Positions 23,564-33,411 of a stretch of 64,000 bases of DNA are shown piece by piece (within the stretch, counting starts at the first letter, position 1; every line of letters begins with the position of its first letter). Made by a program: the position numbers and the translations under genes. The stretch spans positions 1 to 64,000 of the forward strand of contig NZ_CP042263.1 of the NCBI RefSeq assembly GCF_007855645.1. The letters run 5' to 3'. Below the pieces are notes generated by a model that searched no databases, was not told the origin of the DNA, and worked only from the letters and a program-made list of their open reading frames with translations. The DNA comes from Qingshengfaniella alkalisoli. Lineage in GTDB: Bacteria > Pseudomonadota > Alphaproteobacteria > Rhodobacterales > Rhodobacteraceae.

Positions 23564-24873
23564 GTGGATCTCCTGTCGATTTCAGCGATCTTGGCACCGA
23601 AGGTGTGGGCCACCTGTCGCGCGTCCGACATGATCCGCGCGGTCTCCAGCGTTATCATCTGTCGGTCCTGCATCAGCCATTCACCCGCGACCATGGTGGC
23701 GCGGATATCGGACGGGCCAGCGGCAAAGACCAGCGTCGAATAGATGTCATAGACGGGTTGCAGGCGCGGATCGTCCAGACTGATGCGGATCAGGTCGGCT
23801 TGTTTGCCGACCTCCAGCGACCCGATGCGGTCGGCCATGCCCAGCACTTGTGCGCCCTCGATGGAGGCCATGCGGATCACGTCGCGCGAGGGCATGGGCT
23901 TGCGGCTGTGCCCGCGCAGTTTCTGGAACATGGATACGGGCGCAAACTGGGAAAACAGGTCCAGCGTGTTGCTGCTCATCGGCCCATCCGTGGAAATACC
24001 CACGGGGATTCCCGCCCCGCGCATTTCAGTCACGGGTGCAATGCCGCGCCCGCCCTTGCCATTGGCGCGCGCGTTATGCGCGACACCCACGCCGCGCTCT
24101 GCCATGAGCGAAATGTCGCTGTCGCTCACATGCAGGCAATGCGCGGCGATCAGACCGGGGATCAGCAGGCCAGCGCGGTCGGTGATTTCAACAGGCGTGC
24201 CGCCATGTTCGCGGGACCAGTCGTTTTCGCCATCTGTTTCGCCCAGATGCATCTGCACCGGAACGCCCGGATTATCGGCGGCCCAGCGGGCGACGCGGGC
24301 CATGATCTCGGGCCCGGTAGAGTAGGGGGCATGCGGCGCGATGGACGGGGTCACGCGGGGGTGGTTTCTGAATTCATCGACCAAGGCGTCTGTCAGGGCA
24401 AAGGCCTGATCGAAGCTGTCGTGGTCCGGGGCGTCGAAGTTGCCGAGCGTCTGGCCGACAACGCCGCGTATGCCCGCATCGGCCACGGCGCGGCCGATCT
24501 CCGCCTCGAAATAATACATGTCCGCCACGGTGGTGACGCCGCCCCGGATCAGCTCCAGCGTCGCAAGGCGTGCGCCTGTGGATACGGCGTCGGCAGTCAC
24601 GCATTCGCGTTCCAGTGGCAGGATGTAGCGGAACAGACGGTCGTCGACGTCTTCGCCCAAACCGCGAAACAGGGTCATGGCAATATGGCTGTGCGGGTTG
24701 ACCATGCCGGGCATGACCAGATCGCCGCCCATATCTGTCGCGCCTGTGATGTCGTCGGGTGTGCCTGTCCCGAGCGCCGTGATCCGGTCCCCGTCGATCC
24801 TTATCCAGCCGCGCTCGATTTCCGTCATATCCGCGTCCATTGTCAGGATGCGGGCATTGGTCAGAAGGGTCAC
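23560..24873 (-). CDS. amidohydrolase of the MTA/SAH deaminase type
   Basis: A 437-aa metal-dependent deaminase of the 5-methylthioadenosine/S-adenosylhomocysteine deaminase group (TrzA/AtzA-like amidohydrolases). Metal and active-site motifs are NPHSHIAMTLFRGLGEDV, QMHLGETDGE, AHCLHVSDSDI and GISTDGPMSSN. I place the start at GTG 24873 because it overlaps the stop of the ATPase gene (GTGA), matching the tight spacing of the operon; an ATG at 24900 in the same frame is possible. It would deaminate an adenine-containing nucleoside before the nucleoside hydrolase cuts it. The exact substrate is inferred. Confidence 0.83.
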   Translation of the reverse strand: MTLLTNARILTMDADMTEIERGWIRIDGDRITALGTGTPDDITGATDMGGDLVMPGMVNPHSHIAMTLFRGLGEDVDDRLFRYILPLERECVTADAVSTGARLATLELIRGGVTTVADMYYFEAEIGRAVADAGIRGVVGQTLGNFDAPDHDSFDQAFALTDALVDEFRNHPRVTPSIAPHAPYSTGPEIMARVARWAADNPGVPVQMHLGETDGENDWSREHGGTPVEITDRAGLLIPGLIAAHCLHVSDSDISLMAERGVGVAHNARANGKGGRGIAPVTEMRGAGIPVGISTDGPMSSNTLDLFSQFAPVSMFQKLRGHSRKPMPSRDVIRMASIEGAQVLGMADRIGSLEVGKQADLIRISLDDPRLQPVYDIYSTLVFAAGPSDIRATMVAGEWLMQDRQMITLETARIMSDARQVAHTFGAKIAEIDRRST

Positions 24874-25931
24874 GCGGCCTCGCTTGGCAGGATGCAGCAT
24901 TGATCGGCTTGCGGGACGAGGACGGCGTTGGTGCCCGGCTCCATCGGGTTGGACAACGGGCCGTTGGCGACAAATTCACCGGCAGCTGTTTCGCAGCGGT
25001 ATTGGTAAGCGCGACCCAGATAGGTGCGCAGACCCAGCTTTGCGGGGATGCCGTTGCCTTCGGACGCGACGCGCAGACCATCGGGGCGAGTGGCGAAGAT
25101 GAAATCCTTGTGCGCGATCTGAAAGCTTTCGCGTGGCAGATCCAGCGTCGCACCGCCTTGGGCCTGCACACGGACAGCGTCGCCCGCCTCGGCAACGACG
25201 CTCATCGGAATCATGTTCTCGAAGCCCACGAAATTGGCCACGAAACTGTTGGCGGGGCGCGAATACAGGACTTCCGGCGCGTCGAGCTGCATGATGCGGC
25301 CTGCGTTCATGATTGCAACGCGGTCGGAGATCGAAAACGCTTCTTCCTGGTCGTGGGTGACATAAAGCGCGGTTGTGCCGTTGGCGCGTTGCAGGCGGCG
25401 GATTTCGACGCGCATGTCCACACGCAGCTTGGCGTCGAGGTTGGATAGCGGTTCATCAAACATCAGAAGCGGCGGGTCGATCACAAGGGCGCGGGCAAGG
25501 GCTACGCGCTGGCGCTGGCCACCCGACAATTCCGCCGGATAGCGGTCGCCGAGCTGGGTCAGACCCACGCGGTCCAGCATATCGCCTGCGCGTTTGCGGC
25601 GTTCCGTGCTGCCGAGGCGGCGTTGCTTCAACCCGAAAGCCACGTTGTCACGGATGTTCAGATGCGGAAACAAGGCGTAGTTCTGGAACACCAGCCCGAT
25701 ATTGCGGGCATGCGCGGGCAGGCGGGTCAGGTCGCGCTCGCCCAGCTTGATGTCACCCGATGTGGGGCGCAGGAAGCCCGCCACCAGCCGCAACGTCGTC
25801 GTCTTGCCGCACCCCGATGAGCCGAGCAGCGAGACAAGCTCGCCTTCGCCGACATGCAGGGACAGGTCTTCGAGCACCTTGGTGGTGCCGTAATGGGCGG
25901 TCACATTGGAAAGTGAAAGGGATACGGTCAT
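24870..25931 (-). CDS. ABC transporter ATP-binding protein, PotA-like
   Basis: A 353-aa ATPase of the spermidine/putrescine-type (CUT/POPT) importers. Walker A is GSSGCGKTT, the signature LSGGQRQRVALARAL, Walker B LLMFDEPLSNLD and the H-loop VTHDQEEAF; a C-terminal TOBE-like regulatory domain follows from about residue 240. It energises the two permeases encoded immediately upstream. The start lies one base after the stop of the second permease. The polyamine label is by family only: the operon's enzymes argue for a purine nucleoside or related ligand. Confidence 0.9.
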   Translation of the reverse strand: MTVSLSLSNVTAHYGTTKVLEDLSLHVGEGELVSLLGSSGCGKTTTLRLVAGFLRPTSGDIKLGERDLTRLPAHARNIGLVFQNYALFPHLNIRDNVAFGLKQRRLGSTERRKRAGDMLDRVGLTQLGDRYPAELSGGQRQRVALARALVIDPPLLMFDEPLSNLDAKLRVDMRVEIRRLQRANGTTALYVTHDQEEAFSISDRVAIMNAGRIMQLDAPEVLYSRPANSFVANFVGFENMIPMSVVAEAGDAVRVQAQGGATLDLPRESFQIAHKDFIFATRPDGLRVASEGNGIPAKLGLRTYLGRAYQYRCETAAGEFVANGPLSNPMEPGTNAVLVPQADQCCILPSEAA

Positions 25932-25932
25932 G

Positions 25933-26721
25933 TCACTTCGTCAGGAATGTCAGGCCAAGGGTCAGTTCGACGACGGCCATCACACCGACGGTGACGAGCA
26001 TCAGCAGAACGGACACTGCGGCGATGGTGGGATCGAAGAACTGCTCCATATGCGCCAGAAGCTGGATGGGCAGGGTGGAAACGCCGGGGCCGGTCAGGAA
26101 CAGCGACACCGATACGTCATTGATCGAGGTGATCAGTGCGAGAATGAAGGCGGCGATCACGCCCGCTTTCACATTGGGCAGAACGATGGTGAAGAACGCC
26201 TTCCAGCGTGGGCAACCAAGGGACACGGCGGCTTCTTCGATTGAGAAATCGAACGACGACAGCGATGCCGACACCACCCGAACGCAATAGGGCAGTACCA
26301 GCAGCGCATGGCCGATGATCAGCGTGGTGTAGACCGGCACGCCCATTGTGGTGGTGATCGACTTCATCAGCGAAAAGCCCAGCACGATTTCCGGCACGAG
26401 GATCGGCAGCACGAACACCGTGGACAGAAACGGCGGCAGCTCGATCCGGTAGCGATTGAGCGCATAGGCGGCGGGGATGCCCACCAGCAGCGACAGTGCC
26501 GTGCCGATCAGGGCGAGCGAGGCGCTGGTAACCATCGTGCGGCGGAAGGCCGAAATCTCGAAGATGTTCTGATACCAGTGCAGCGTGATCCCGCGCGGAG
26601 GGAAGGTCAGAAAGCTGGTATCCGACAGCGACGCGCCGATGATGATGACGAGCGGCCCGACAAGGAACAGGAAGACCAGCGTGGCGAAGGCCACCAGAAG
26701 GAAATGGGGACGTGTTTTCAT
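25933..26721 (-). CDS. ABC transporter permease, PotC-like
   Basis: A 262-aa inner-membrane permease with about six transmembrane segments and the EAA loop EEAAVSLGCPRWKAFFTIVLPNV, which contacts the ATPase. It pairs with the PotB-like protein; its ATG overlaps that gene's stop by one base. It resembles the second permease of spermidine/putrescine importers. Confidence 0.9.
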   Translation of the reverse strand: MKTRPHFLLVAFATLVFLFLVGPLVIIIGASLSDTSFLTFPPRGITLHWYQNIFEISAFRRTMVTSASLALIGTALSLLVGIPAAYALNRYRIELPPFLSTVFVLPILVPEIVLGFSLMKSITTTMGVPVYTTLIIGHALLVLPYCVRVVSASLSSFDFSIEEAAVSLGCPRWKAFFTIVLPNVKAGVIAAFILALITSINDVSVSLFLTGPGVSTLPIQLLAHMEQFFDPTIAAVSVLLMLVTVGVMAVVELTLGLTFLTK

Positions 26722-27548
26722 CAGACAGCAGCCGGGTTGAGGCGACGGGCGATCTTGCTCATGACCAGCACGATGGCGATGGTCACGACGGTCATGATGG
26801 CCGCGATGGTGGAGGCGCCGATCCAGTCAAAGGTGACCATGGCGCGTTGATGCAGGAAGGTGCCCATCATCATCTGCGCTTCACCGCCCAGCAGGTGCGG
26901 CGTCGCATAGGATGTAAAAGATCCGGTAAAAACCAGCACCGCGCCTACGATCAGGCCGGGCACCGCCAGCGGGAAGATCACCTGCCAGAAGGTAGCAAAA
27001 GGCGATGCGCCCAGCGATGACGAGGCTTGCAGAAGGTCTTCGGGGATACCTTCCAGAACGCCCACGCAGGTCAGGATCATCAGCGGGACGAACAGATAGA
27101 CCATCGCCACGATCACCGAGCCTTCGGTGTAAAGCATCGAAAGCGGTTCGGTGATGATGCCCGTCCATTGCAGGAATTCGTTCAGGATGCCGTTGCGTCC
27201 CAGAATGATCAACCACGCAAAGGACCGGACCACGACGCCCGTCAGCAGCGGAAAGACGGCCGCGATGATCAACAGGCTTTTCATCCGGCCCGGCGTGCGC
27301 GACACGACATAGGCGGTGATGAACCCGATCAGCGCGGAAATGAGCGTGGTGATCAGCGCGATTTCGGTCGTGCGCCACAAGACGGTGCGACGGAACCCGC
27401 TGCCGAAGAACTCGGAATAGGTGGCGAAAACACCGTCTGACTGCGTGACGGTGGTGGACAGTGTGCTGAGCACCGGCAGGCCGAGGAACACCGCAACCGC
27501 GAGCGTCGCGGGAAGGGCCAGAAGCCAGCCTAGAAGACGGGGGCGCAT
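26721..27548 (-). CDS. ABC transporter permease, PotB-like
   Basis: A 275-aa membrane permease with a long N-terminal hydrophobic helix (LLGWLLALPATLAVAVFLGL) and an EAA-type loop (EDLLQASSSLGASPFATFW). It is the first permease of the PotABCD-type importer. The gene follows the binding-protein gene after a 67-bp gap that contains a GC-rich hairpin (27571-27589). Confidence 0.88.
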   Translation of the reverse strand: MRPRLLGWLLALPATLAVAVFLGLPVLSTLSTTVTQSDGVFATYSEFFGSGFRRTVLWRTTEIALITTLISALIGFITAYVVSRTPGRMKSLLIIAAVFPLLTGVVVRSFAWLIILGRNGILNEFLQWTGIITEPLSMLYTEGSVIVAMVYLFVPLMILTCVGVLEGIPEDLLQASSSLGASPFATFWQVIFPLAVPGLIVGAVLVFTGSFTSYATPHLLGGEAQMMMGTFLHQRAMVTFDWIGASTIAAIMTVVTIAIVLVMSKIARRLNPAAV

Positions 27549-27570
27549 GGGGCATCGCTCCTTATGACAA

Positions 27571-27589
27571 GGGGCGGTTCATCCGCCCC
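27571..27589 (-). other. intercistronic hairpin after PotD-like gene
   Basis: GGGGCGG (27571-27577) and CCGCCCC (27583-27589) form a perfect 7-bp stem with a 5-nt loop, directly after the binding-protein gene in transcription order. It occupies the same place as the hairpins in the other four transporter operons of the window. Confidence 0.6.
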
Positions 27590-27615
27590 CCGACTAACCT
27601 AGCGATCCGGATGGA

Positions 27616-28635
27616 TCACATGCCGAAGATTTCGTTCCAGCGGTCAATCCAGTCTGTCTTGGCCGCGTTCAGCGCCTCATAGTCCAGTCGGTTCAGGCTG
27701 GCAATCATGTCGTCGCCGTAGGTCCACAGCGCTGCTTCTTCGGGGGTCAGTTCGACATCGTCGTTGACGGGGGCGTCGACGCCTTGCTCGGCCTCGATCT
27801 GCTGGATCTCGGTGGACAGGACGAAATTGATGAACTCATGCGCCAGATCGACATTGGCGGCACCCGTCGGGATGTTGATCGTGTTCAGCGTGGCGATGTC
27901 GCCATCGGACAGATCGGCCCAGACCATCGACGGCACGGCGTCCTGCAACGATGCCAGTGTGAAATCCTGTGTGACCGCAACGGTCGCTTCGCCCGTGGAG
28001 ATCAGGTTCACCATCTCGGACCCGGTGCGGTAGGTCTTCACGACATTGGGTTTCAGTTCCTCGATCGCGCCGAAGGCGACGTCCGCGTCTTCATAGGCGT
28101 CGGCACCGGCATGTGTGCCAGCGCGCAGAACCATCATCGGGCCCGATGTCGTGGTGATGCCGGGCAGCGCGATGGCGTCTGCCAGATCGTCGCGCCAAAG
28201 GTCGCTCCAGCCGGTGATCGGTTCGACCTTCTCGGAGTCGTAGACGATGCCCACGCGACCGATGGAATAGGCGGGGCCGTAATTGCCCTGCGGGGCCTGC
28301 GCCATGTCGTAAAGCTTTTCGACATTGGGGATCTTGGCGCGGTCGACCTCCTGGAACAGCCCCTGTTCGATGCCGATCTGCGAATAGCTGTCGGTCAGGA
28401 AGATCACGTCCACGCCCGCGCCCTTGCGGATCGCCAGCTTGTTCAGGCGGTCGGCGTTGTTGCCGGTCTCGAACACGACCTCGCAATCGCACATTTCCTG
28501 AAACGGCTCGATGATGTTGGCTTGCAGCTTGTCGCCGTTATAGCCCCACCATGAAACGGTGAAGGTATCCTGCGCCTGCGCGCTGCCTGCGATCGCGGTG
28601 AAGGCGATCAGGCCTGATGTGAGGGTGCGGTTCAT
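27616..28635 (-). CDS. ABC transporter substrate-binding protein, PotD/PotF-like
   Basis: A 339-aa periplasmic binding protein with a signal peptide (TSGLIAFTAIAGSAQAQ, cleavage after AQA). The mature start FTVSWWGYNGDKLQANIIEPF and the segment YGPAYSIGRVGIVYDSEKV are typical of the spermidine/putrescine-binding cluster. An unusual CDC pair (EEMCDCEV region, near residues 49-51) lies near the N-terminus. It is the first gene of a six-gene operon that includes a nucleoside deaminase and a nucleoside hydrolase, so the ligand may be a purine nucleoside or a modified nucleoside. Its promoter lies in 28636-28818; I could not define it. Confidence 0.87.
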   Translation of the reverse strand: MNRTLTSGLIAFTAIAGSAQAQDTFTVSWWGYNGDKLQANIIEPFQEMCDCEVVFETGNNADRLNKLAIRKGAGVDVIFLTDSYSQIGIEQGLFQEVDRAKIPNVEKLYDMAQAPQGNYGPAYSIGRVGIVYDSEKVEPITGWSDLWRDDLADAIALPGITTTSGPMMVLRAGTHAGADAYEDADVAFGAIEELKPNVVKTYRTGSEMVNLISTGEATVAVTQDFTLASLQDAVPSMVWADLSDGDIATLNTINIPTGAANVDLAHEFINFVLSTEIQQIEAEQGVDAPVNDDVELTPEEAALWTYGDDMIASLNRLDYEALNAAKTDWIDRWNEIFGM

Positions 28636-28818
28636 GCCGGTCTCCGATATTGCGGGGATGTCTGATAACAGATTTCCGTGTCGTTAGCACCGTGTCAATC
28701 GCGGGATCAAGTCAGCGCGACCGTCGAGAAGCCGGATTCAGGGGGCTGATCGGGGGTATTCGCCGGAAATCCGGGCAAGCAGGGGCGGGTTTTGCCGAGA
28801 AATCCGGCGGTCCCGTAT

Positions 28819-29835
28819 TCAGTCGCCGTCCAACCCGTTTCGCAGCAGAGATGTCAGAAGGCGGGTCGTTTCCGTCAGCGAGGCGCGTGTCGTGCGTTCC
28901 CAGCCATGGCTTGCGTCGCAGGCGAAGCCGATGGCCGCGCATCGGATATCGGCACCGCTGAGCGTCGCGGGATAGGTGTCGGAATAGTAGTGGCGCAGCA
29001 CGTCAACCGAATGCGTGATTCCGTCCCGCTCGCATAACCGGCGCAGCGAAGCGGTCAGCTTGCGGTCATATGGCCCGCCGCTGTCCATCGCGATCAGGGT
29101 GACGCCCGTGGGGTGGCTTGCCTGTTCCGGTGCGATAATGGCGATGTCGAGCGCGATCAGATCATCCAGCCCATCGGCCATATGAGAAGCCCCTGTGCCG
29201 GTTTCCTCGGTGACGGGAAACAGGAAATCGAGGCTGTGTTTCGGGGTGTCGCCCGCCGCCTTCATCTGCTCGATTGCGCTGAGCAGGCAGGCGATGCCCG
29301 CCTTGTTGTCCAGATAGCGCGCATTGATGAAGCCGTTTGGCGTGATCTCCAACCCCGGATCAAGCGCGACGTAGTCGCCGGTCGTGACGGTGGCTGTGTC
29401 ATCCGTGTCGAGGCGCAATTCCAGATTGTCCCAACGGGTGGGTTGTTTGTCGACCGCGTTGCCATAGCGGTGGCCGGAGGCGCGCCTGGGCAGGATCGTG
29501 CCGCGGATGACGTCGCCCGTCCGGGTGAAAACCGATGCCCGCGCGCCTTCGGCAAAACGGGCCGACCATGTGCCGATGGGCAGAAGCTCCGGCCGCCCCG
29601 ACGCCGGCATGTGCCCGATCATCGCGCCGAGCGTGTCGAGATGCGCCGATATCCCGATGCGGCGGCTGCTTTGCCCGTCCCATCTGGCGCGGACAGCCCC
29701 GCGATTGCTGCGTGTGATTGCCAGCCCCGCGCGGGACAGGCGGTCCGCGACCATATCGGCCATGTCATCGGTCATGCCGGTCGGGCTGGGGATGGCAAGC
29801 AGTTCGCGTAATGTGTCGAGCAGGGGATCAGTCAT
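28819..29835 (-). CDS. M42 family metallopeptidase (NAGGN-type)
   Basis: A 338-aa zinc-dependent hydrolase of the M42/glutamyl aminopeptidase-like clan. Metal ligands are visible in GISAHLDTLGAMI, ARYLDNKAGIA, PVTEETGTGASH, MDSGGPYD and the C-terminal DASHGWERT. The closest group I recognise is the M42-like protein found in osmoprotectant (N-acetylglutaminylglutamine amide) gene sets, although that operon is not here. It overlaps the GntR regulator gene by 8 bp and ends the peptide transporter operon, so it likely hydrolyses imported peptides or peptide-like amides in the cytoplasm. Confidence 0.82.
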   Translation of the reverse strand: MTDPLLDTLRELLAIPSPTGMTDDMADMVADRLSRAGLAITRSNRGAVRARWDGQSSRRIGISAHLDTLGAMIGHMPASGRPELLPIGTWSARFAEGARASVFTRTGDVIRGTILPRRASGHRYGNAVDKQPTRWDNLELRLDTDDTATVTTGDYVALDPGLEITPNGFINARYLDNKAGIACLLSAIEQMKAAGDTPKHSLDFLFPVTEETGTGASHMADGLDDLIALDIAIIAPEQASHPTGVTLIAMDSGGPYDRKLTASLRRLCERDGITHSVDVLRHYYSDTYPATLSGADIRCAAIGFACDASHGWERTTRASLTETTRLLTSLLRNGLDGD

Positions 29836-30613
29836 GCAGGCTGCCTTCCTCGGCCATGAAGCGGCGGGTCATGATGATTTCCTGGTCCTTCATCGCCCGT
29901 TCAGCCATGACCATATGCGCGGCCATGATGTCGCGGGCCTCGCTGGATTTGCCATCCCGAAGCGCGTCGAGAAGGGTCACTTGATATTCATGTCCACGGC
30001 GCCGCAATTCGTCATTGCGCGGCTCGTAAAGCTGTTTGTTGACCGTCAGTTCCGTCAGCACATTGGCCAGGAAACCCACGACGAACCCCAAGAGCGCATT
30101 GTCGGAAAAACCCGCCAGCGTGCGATGGAAGGCAAGCGAGGCGACATGTTGCTGCCGTTCGCTTTGCGCATCCATCGATGGATGGGCGGTCGCGTCGAGA
30201 TGGGCTTCCAGCGCGGACAGTTGCTGGTCGCTCAGCGTACCGGCAAGGCTTGCGGCCAGTTCCGGTTCCAACTGGCGGCGCAACGTGTAGATGTCGCTGA
30301 CCGACAGGTTCTTGAAGTAGAAGTAGTTTGACAACAATGCCTGTGTGCGCCCGTCGCTGGGGGCATTCACGAATGCGCCACCCCCCGGCCCGGTGCGCGT
30401 TTTCACCAGCCCTTGCGCTTCCAGCAACCGGACGGCTTCACGAATCGTGCCCTTGGCCATGCCGTGGCGTTCGATCAGTTCGGGCTCCGACGGCAGCCGA
30501 TCGCCAGGGCCAAGATGCTCGGCGACGATATCGGCCTTGATGGCATCCGCGACCTGTTGCGGGCGGGATCTCTTGGTTTTACTGTCCGATTGGGTGGTGG
30601 CAGGCGGCGTCAT
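29828..30613 (-). CDS. GntR-family (FadR subfamily) transcriptional regulator
   Basis: A 261-aa regulator. The winged helix-turn-helix shows LGPGDRLPSEPELIERHGMAKGTIREAVRLLEAQGLV, and the all-helical C-terminal ligand domain is of the FCD/FadR type. The ATG at 30613 lies 35 bp inside the end of the dppF-like gene, an unusually long overlap; no later ATG or GTG before the helix-turn-helix fits better. As part of the peptide transporter operon it probably controls that operon, possibly at the palindromes between dppA and the DUF1028 gene. Confidence 0.88.
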   Translation of the reverse strand: MTPPATTQSDSKTKRSRPQQVADAIKADIVAEHLGPGDRLPSEPELIERHGMAKGTIREAVRLLEAQGLVKTRTGPGGGAFVNAPSDGRTQALLSNYFYFKNLSVSDIYTLRRQLEPELAASLAGTLSDQQLSALEAHLDATAHPSMDAQSERQQHVASLAFHRTLAGFSDNALLGFVVGFLANVLTELTVNKQLYEPRNDELRRRGHEYQVTLLDALRDGKSSEARDIMAAHMVMAERAMKDQEIIMTRRFMAEEGSLHD

Positions 30614-31547
30614 GGCCAGCAGTCATCCTACGTAGCGGCGGCACTTCGGTGCGGCAAATATCGGTGGCGGCTGGGCAGCGATCCGCGAAGGCACAGCCGG
30701 GCGGCGGGTTGAACGGGTCGGGCAATTCGGTATTCGCCTTCTCCGGTGCGGTCAACGCACGCCCCACCACGGGGGCGGAATCCGCAAGCAGCCGCGTGTA
30801 ATGATGCTTGGGTGCGCTGAAGATCCGATCCGCTTGCCCGATTTCCACGATGCGCCCGAAATACAGAACGGCAACGCGGTTGGACACGGCTTCGACGACG
30901 GCCAGATCATGGCTGATGAACAGATAGGTCAGGTTGAAGTCGTCCTTCAGCTGCGCGAGCAGGTTCAGCACCTGAGCCTGAACGGACACATCCAGCGCCG
31001 AGACGGGTTCATCCAGAATGAGGATCGCGGGGGCCGCCGCCAGCGCGCGGGCAATGCCGATGCGTTGAGCCTGTCCGCCGGAAAACTCATGCGGGTAACG
31101 GGTCAGGAATTCGTGCCGCAGATTCACGGCGTCGAATATCTCGGCGATCCGGGCGTCGCGCTTCGCCTTGGGCATATTGTGCAAAAGCTTCAGCGGTGCC
31201 TCGATGATCTGGCGGATCGTCTTGCGCGGGTTCAGCGAACTAATCGGATCCTGAAAGACATACTGGATGCGCCGCCCGAACTCGGCCGGGTCCCGCCCGG
31301 CATTATCGGCCAGATCGCGCCCGGCAATGGCGATGCGGCCCTCGGTCGGGGACAGCAGCCCCACCAGCATCCGCGCCAGCGTGGACTTGCCGCAGCCGCT
31401 TTCGCCCACGATGCCCAGCGTTTCGCCCTGCGCTACCTCGAAGGATACATCCTTGACGGCCTGAACTTGCGGCGGCGGGCCGCTGAACAGGCCGGATTTG
31501 CCGTAGAATACCTTGGTCAGCTTCTGCACATCCATGGCAAGCGTCAT
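30579..31547 (-). CDS. oligopeptide ABC transporter ATP-binding protein (DppF-like)
   Basis: A 322-aa ATPase with Walker A GESGCGKST, signature FSGGQAQRIGIARAL and Walker B ILILDEPVSALD, ending with the cysteine-containing oligopeptide-ATPase tail (PPGCAFADRCPAATDIC). The ATG at 31547 has an AAGGAGAT ribosome binding site and overlaps the stop of the fused dppCD gene (ATGA). It supplies the second nucleotide-binding domain of the transporter; the first is in the fusion protein. Confidence 0.9.
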   Translation of the reverse strand: MTLAMDVQKLTKVFYGKSGLFSGPPPQVQAVKDVSFEVAQGETLGIVGESGCGKSTLARMLVGLLSPTEGRIAIAGRDLADNAGRDPAEFGRRIQYVFQDPISSLNPRKTIRQIIEAPLKLLHNMPKAKRDARIAEIFDAVNLRHEFLTRYPHEFSGGQAQRIGIARALAAAPAILILDEPVSALDVSVQAQVLNLLAQLKDDFNLTYLFISHDLAVVEAVSNRVAVLYFGRIVEIGQADRIFSAPKHHYTRLLADSAPVVGRALTAPEKANTELPDPFNPPPGCAFADRCPAATDICRTEVPPLRRMTAGHDAACHHPIGQ

Positions 31548-33411
31548 GCGGTATCTCCTTCCGGAAACAGGCAGCGGAAGGCGCGGTCGCCGTCTTCGCG
31601 CAGGGCGACGTCGTGCTGTTTGCATTCGTCGCGCGCCTTGTCGCAGCGGGGCGCGAAGGCACAGCCGGGGGGCAAGTCGTCCACGGCGGGCGGCAGGCCG
31701 GGAATGGCTGCAAGTTCGCGTTTGCCACCGCCCAATTCCGGTACGCAATCGATCAGCCGCTTGGTGTAGGGGTGGCGGGGAGCGTCAAGCACATCGCCTG
31801 TTGTGCCTTCTTCCACGATGCGTCCGCCATACATAACGGTCACCCGGTCGCAAAGCTGGGCGACCACACCGAAGTCATGCGTGATGAAGATGATCGCCAC
31901 GTCGCGTTCGCGGCGCAGCTGGTCCAGCAGCGACAGGATCTGCGCCTGTACCGTGACGTCCAGCGCGGTGGTCGGCTCATCCGCGATGATCACGTCGGGT
32001 TCATTCGCCAGCGCCATGGCGATGGACACACGCTGGCGCATCCCGCCGGACATTTCATGCGGGTAGACATCCAGCCGGTTCGCGGGGTTGGGGATGCGCA
32101 CTTGCCGCATCAGGTCGAGCGCACGCTTTTCGGCCTCCGCGTCCGACACCTTGTGATGCACCTGAATGGCTTCGCGCAACTGCTTGCCGATCTTGTAGAG
32201 CGGATGCAGCGTCGCCAGCGGGTCCTGGAAGATATAGGCCACGTTTTCGCCGCGCATCTGCCGCAGGTCGCCATAAGGCGCGTCGATGATATCTTGCCCG
32301 CGATAACGTACGGCGCCGCCCGTGATGACGCCGGGCGGGGAGGCGACAAGCCCCATGACGGATAGCGCGGTGACCGATTTGCCGGATCCGCTTTCGCCGA
32401 TGATGCCCAGACATTCGCCGGGGCGGACGCGCAGCGAGACATGATTCACCGCGTGATAGGTCCGTTTGCCGACATGAAATTCAGTCTTCAGCGCCTCTAG
32501 GCGCAGCACGTCCGAGGTGTCGATCCGCGGAGCAGGCTTGTCGAGGCGCTTGACGATGGTGCGGGGCAGGGGACGCGACAGCGCGCCCGAGCGCAGGCGC
32601 GGGTCCAGCGCGTCGCGTACGCCGTCGCCCAGCAGGTTGATGCTCATCACGATCAGGAAAATCATCACACCGGGCACAACGGAGGTATGCGGGTTGGTGA
32701 TCAGTGCTGACCGCGCCTCGCCCAGCATCGAGCCGAGATCGGCCTGCGGCGGCTGTGACCCCAGACCAAGGAACGACAGCCCGGCGGTTTCAAGGATCAT
32801 CCAGCCGATGGTGGTGGACATGGCGATCACGATGACGGGCAGCACATTGGGCAGCAATTCCCGGGTGATGATCTTGAAATGTCCCATCCCGGCCAAGCGT
32901 GCGGCATCCACGAATTCGCGTGAGGCGAGCCCCACGGTAATCCCGCGGATGTTGCGGGCGAAGAAAGGGATGTTGACGACAGCCACCGCGATCAGCGCGT
33001 TCACCAGACCGGGCCCGAGTGCCGCGACAATGGCCAGCGCAAGCAGGATGTAGGGAAACGCCATCAGCATATCGATGGTGCGCATGAAGATGTTGTCCGT
33101 CGTGCCGCCGAAATAGCCTGCGGTTATTCCGATGGCCGACCCGATGCTGGCCGCGATCAGCGCGGCGGCGAAGCCAACGGCCAGGGACAGCCGCGTGCCA
33201 TGCAGCAGCCGCGACAGCAGATCGCGTCCCAGGTGGTCGGTGCCAAGCAGATGGCCGTCACTGAACACCGGCTGGAAGCGGTTGGCCGTGTTCGTGACGT
33301 CGGGTGCTTGCAGGGGCAGCACGGGCACCAGCAGAACCAGCAGCAGGATCAGCGCCAGCACGATTGCACCAAAGCCGGCCAGCCGGTTGCGGAACAGGAG
33401 CCTGAGAAAGG

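Noticed and set aside
24826-24840. ATATCCGCG half-site in the start region of the MTA/SAH-type deaminase
   Set aside because: Only one arm matches; it is the reverse complement of common Ala-Asp-Met codons.
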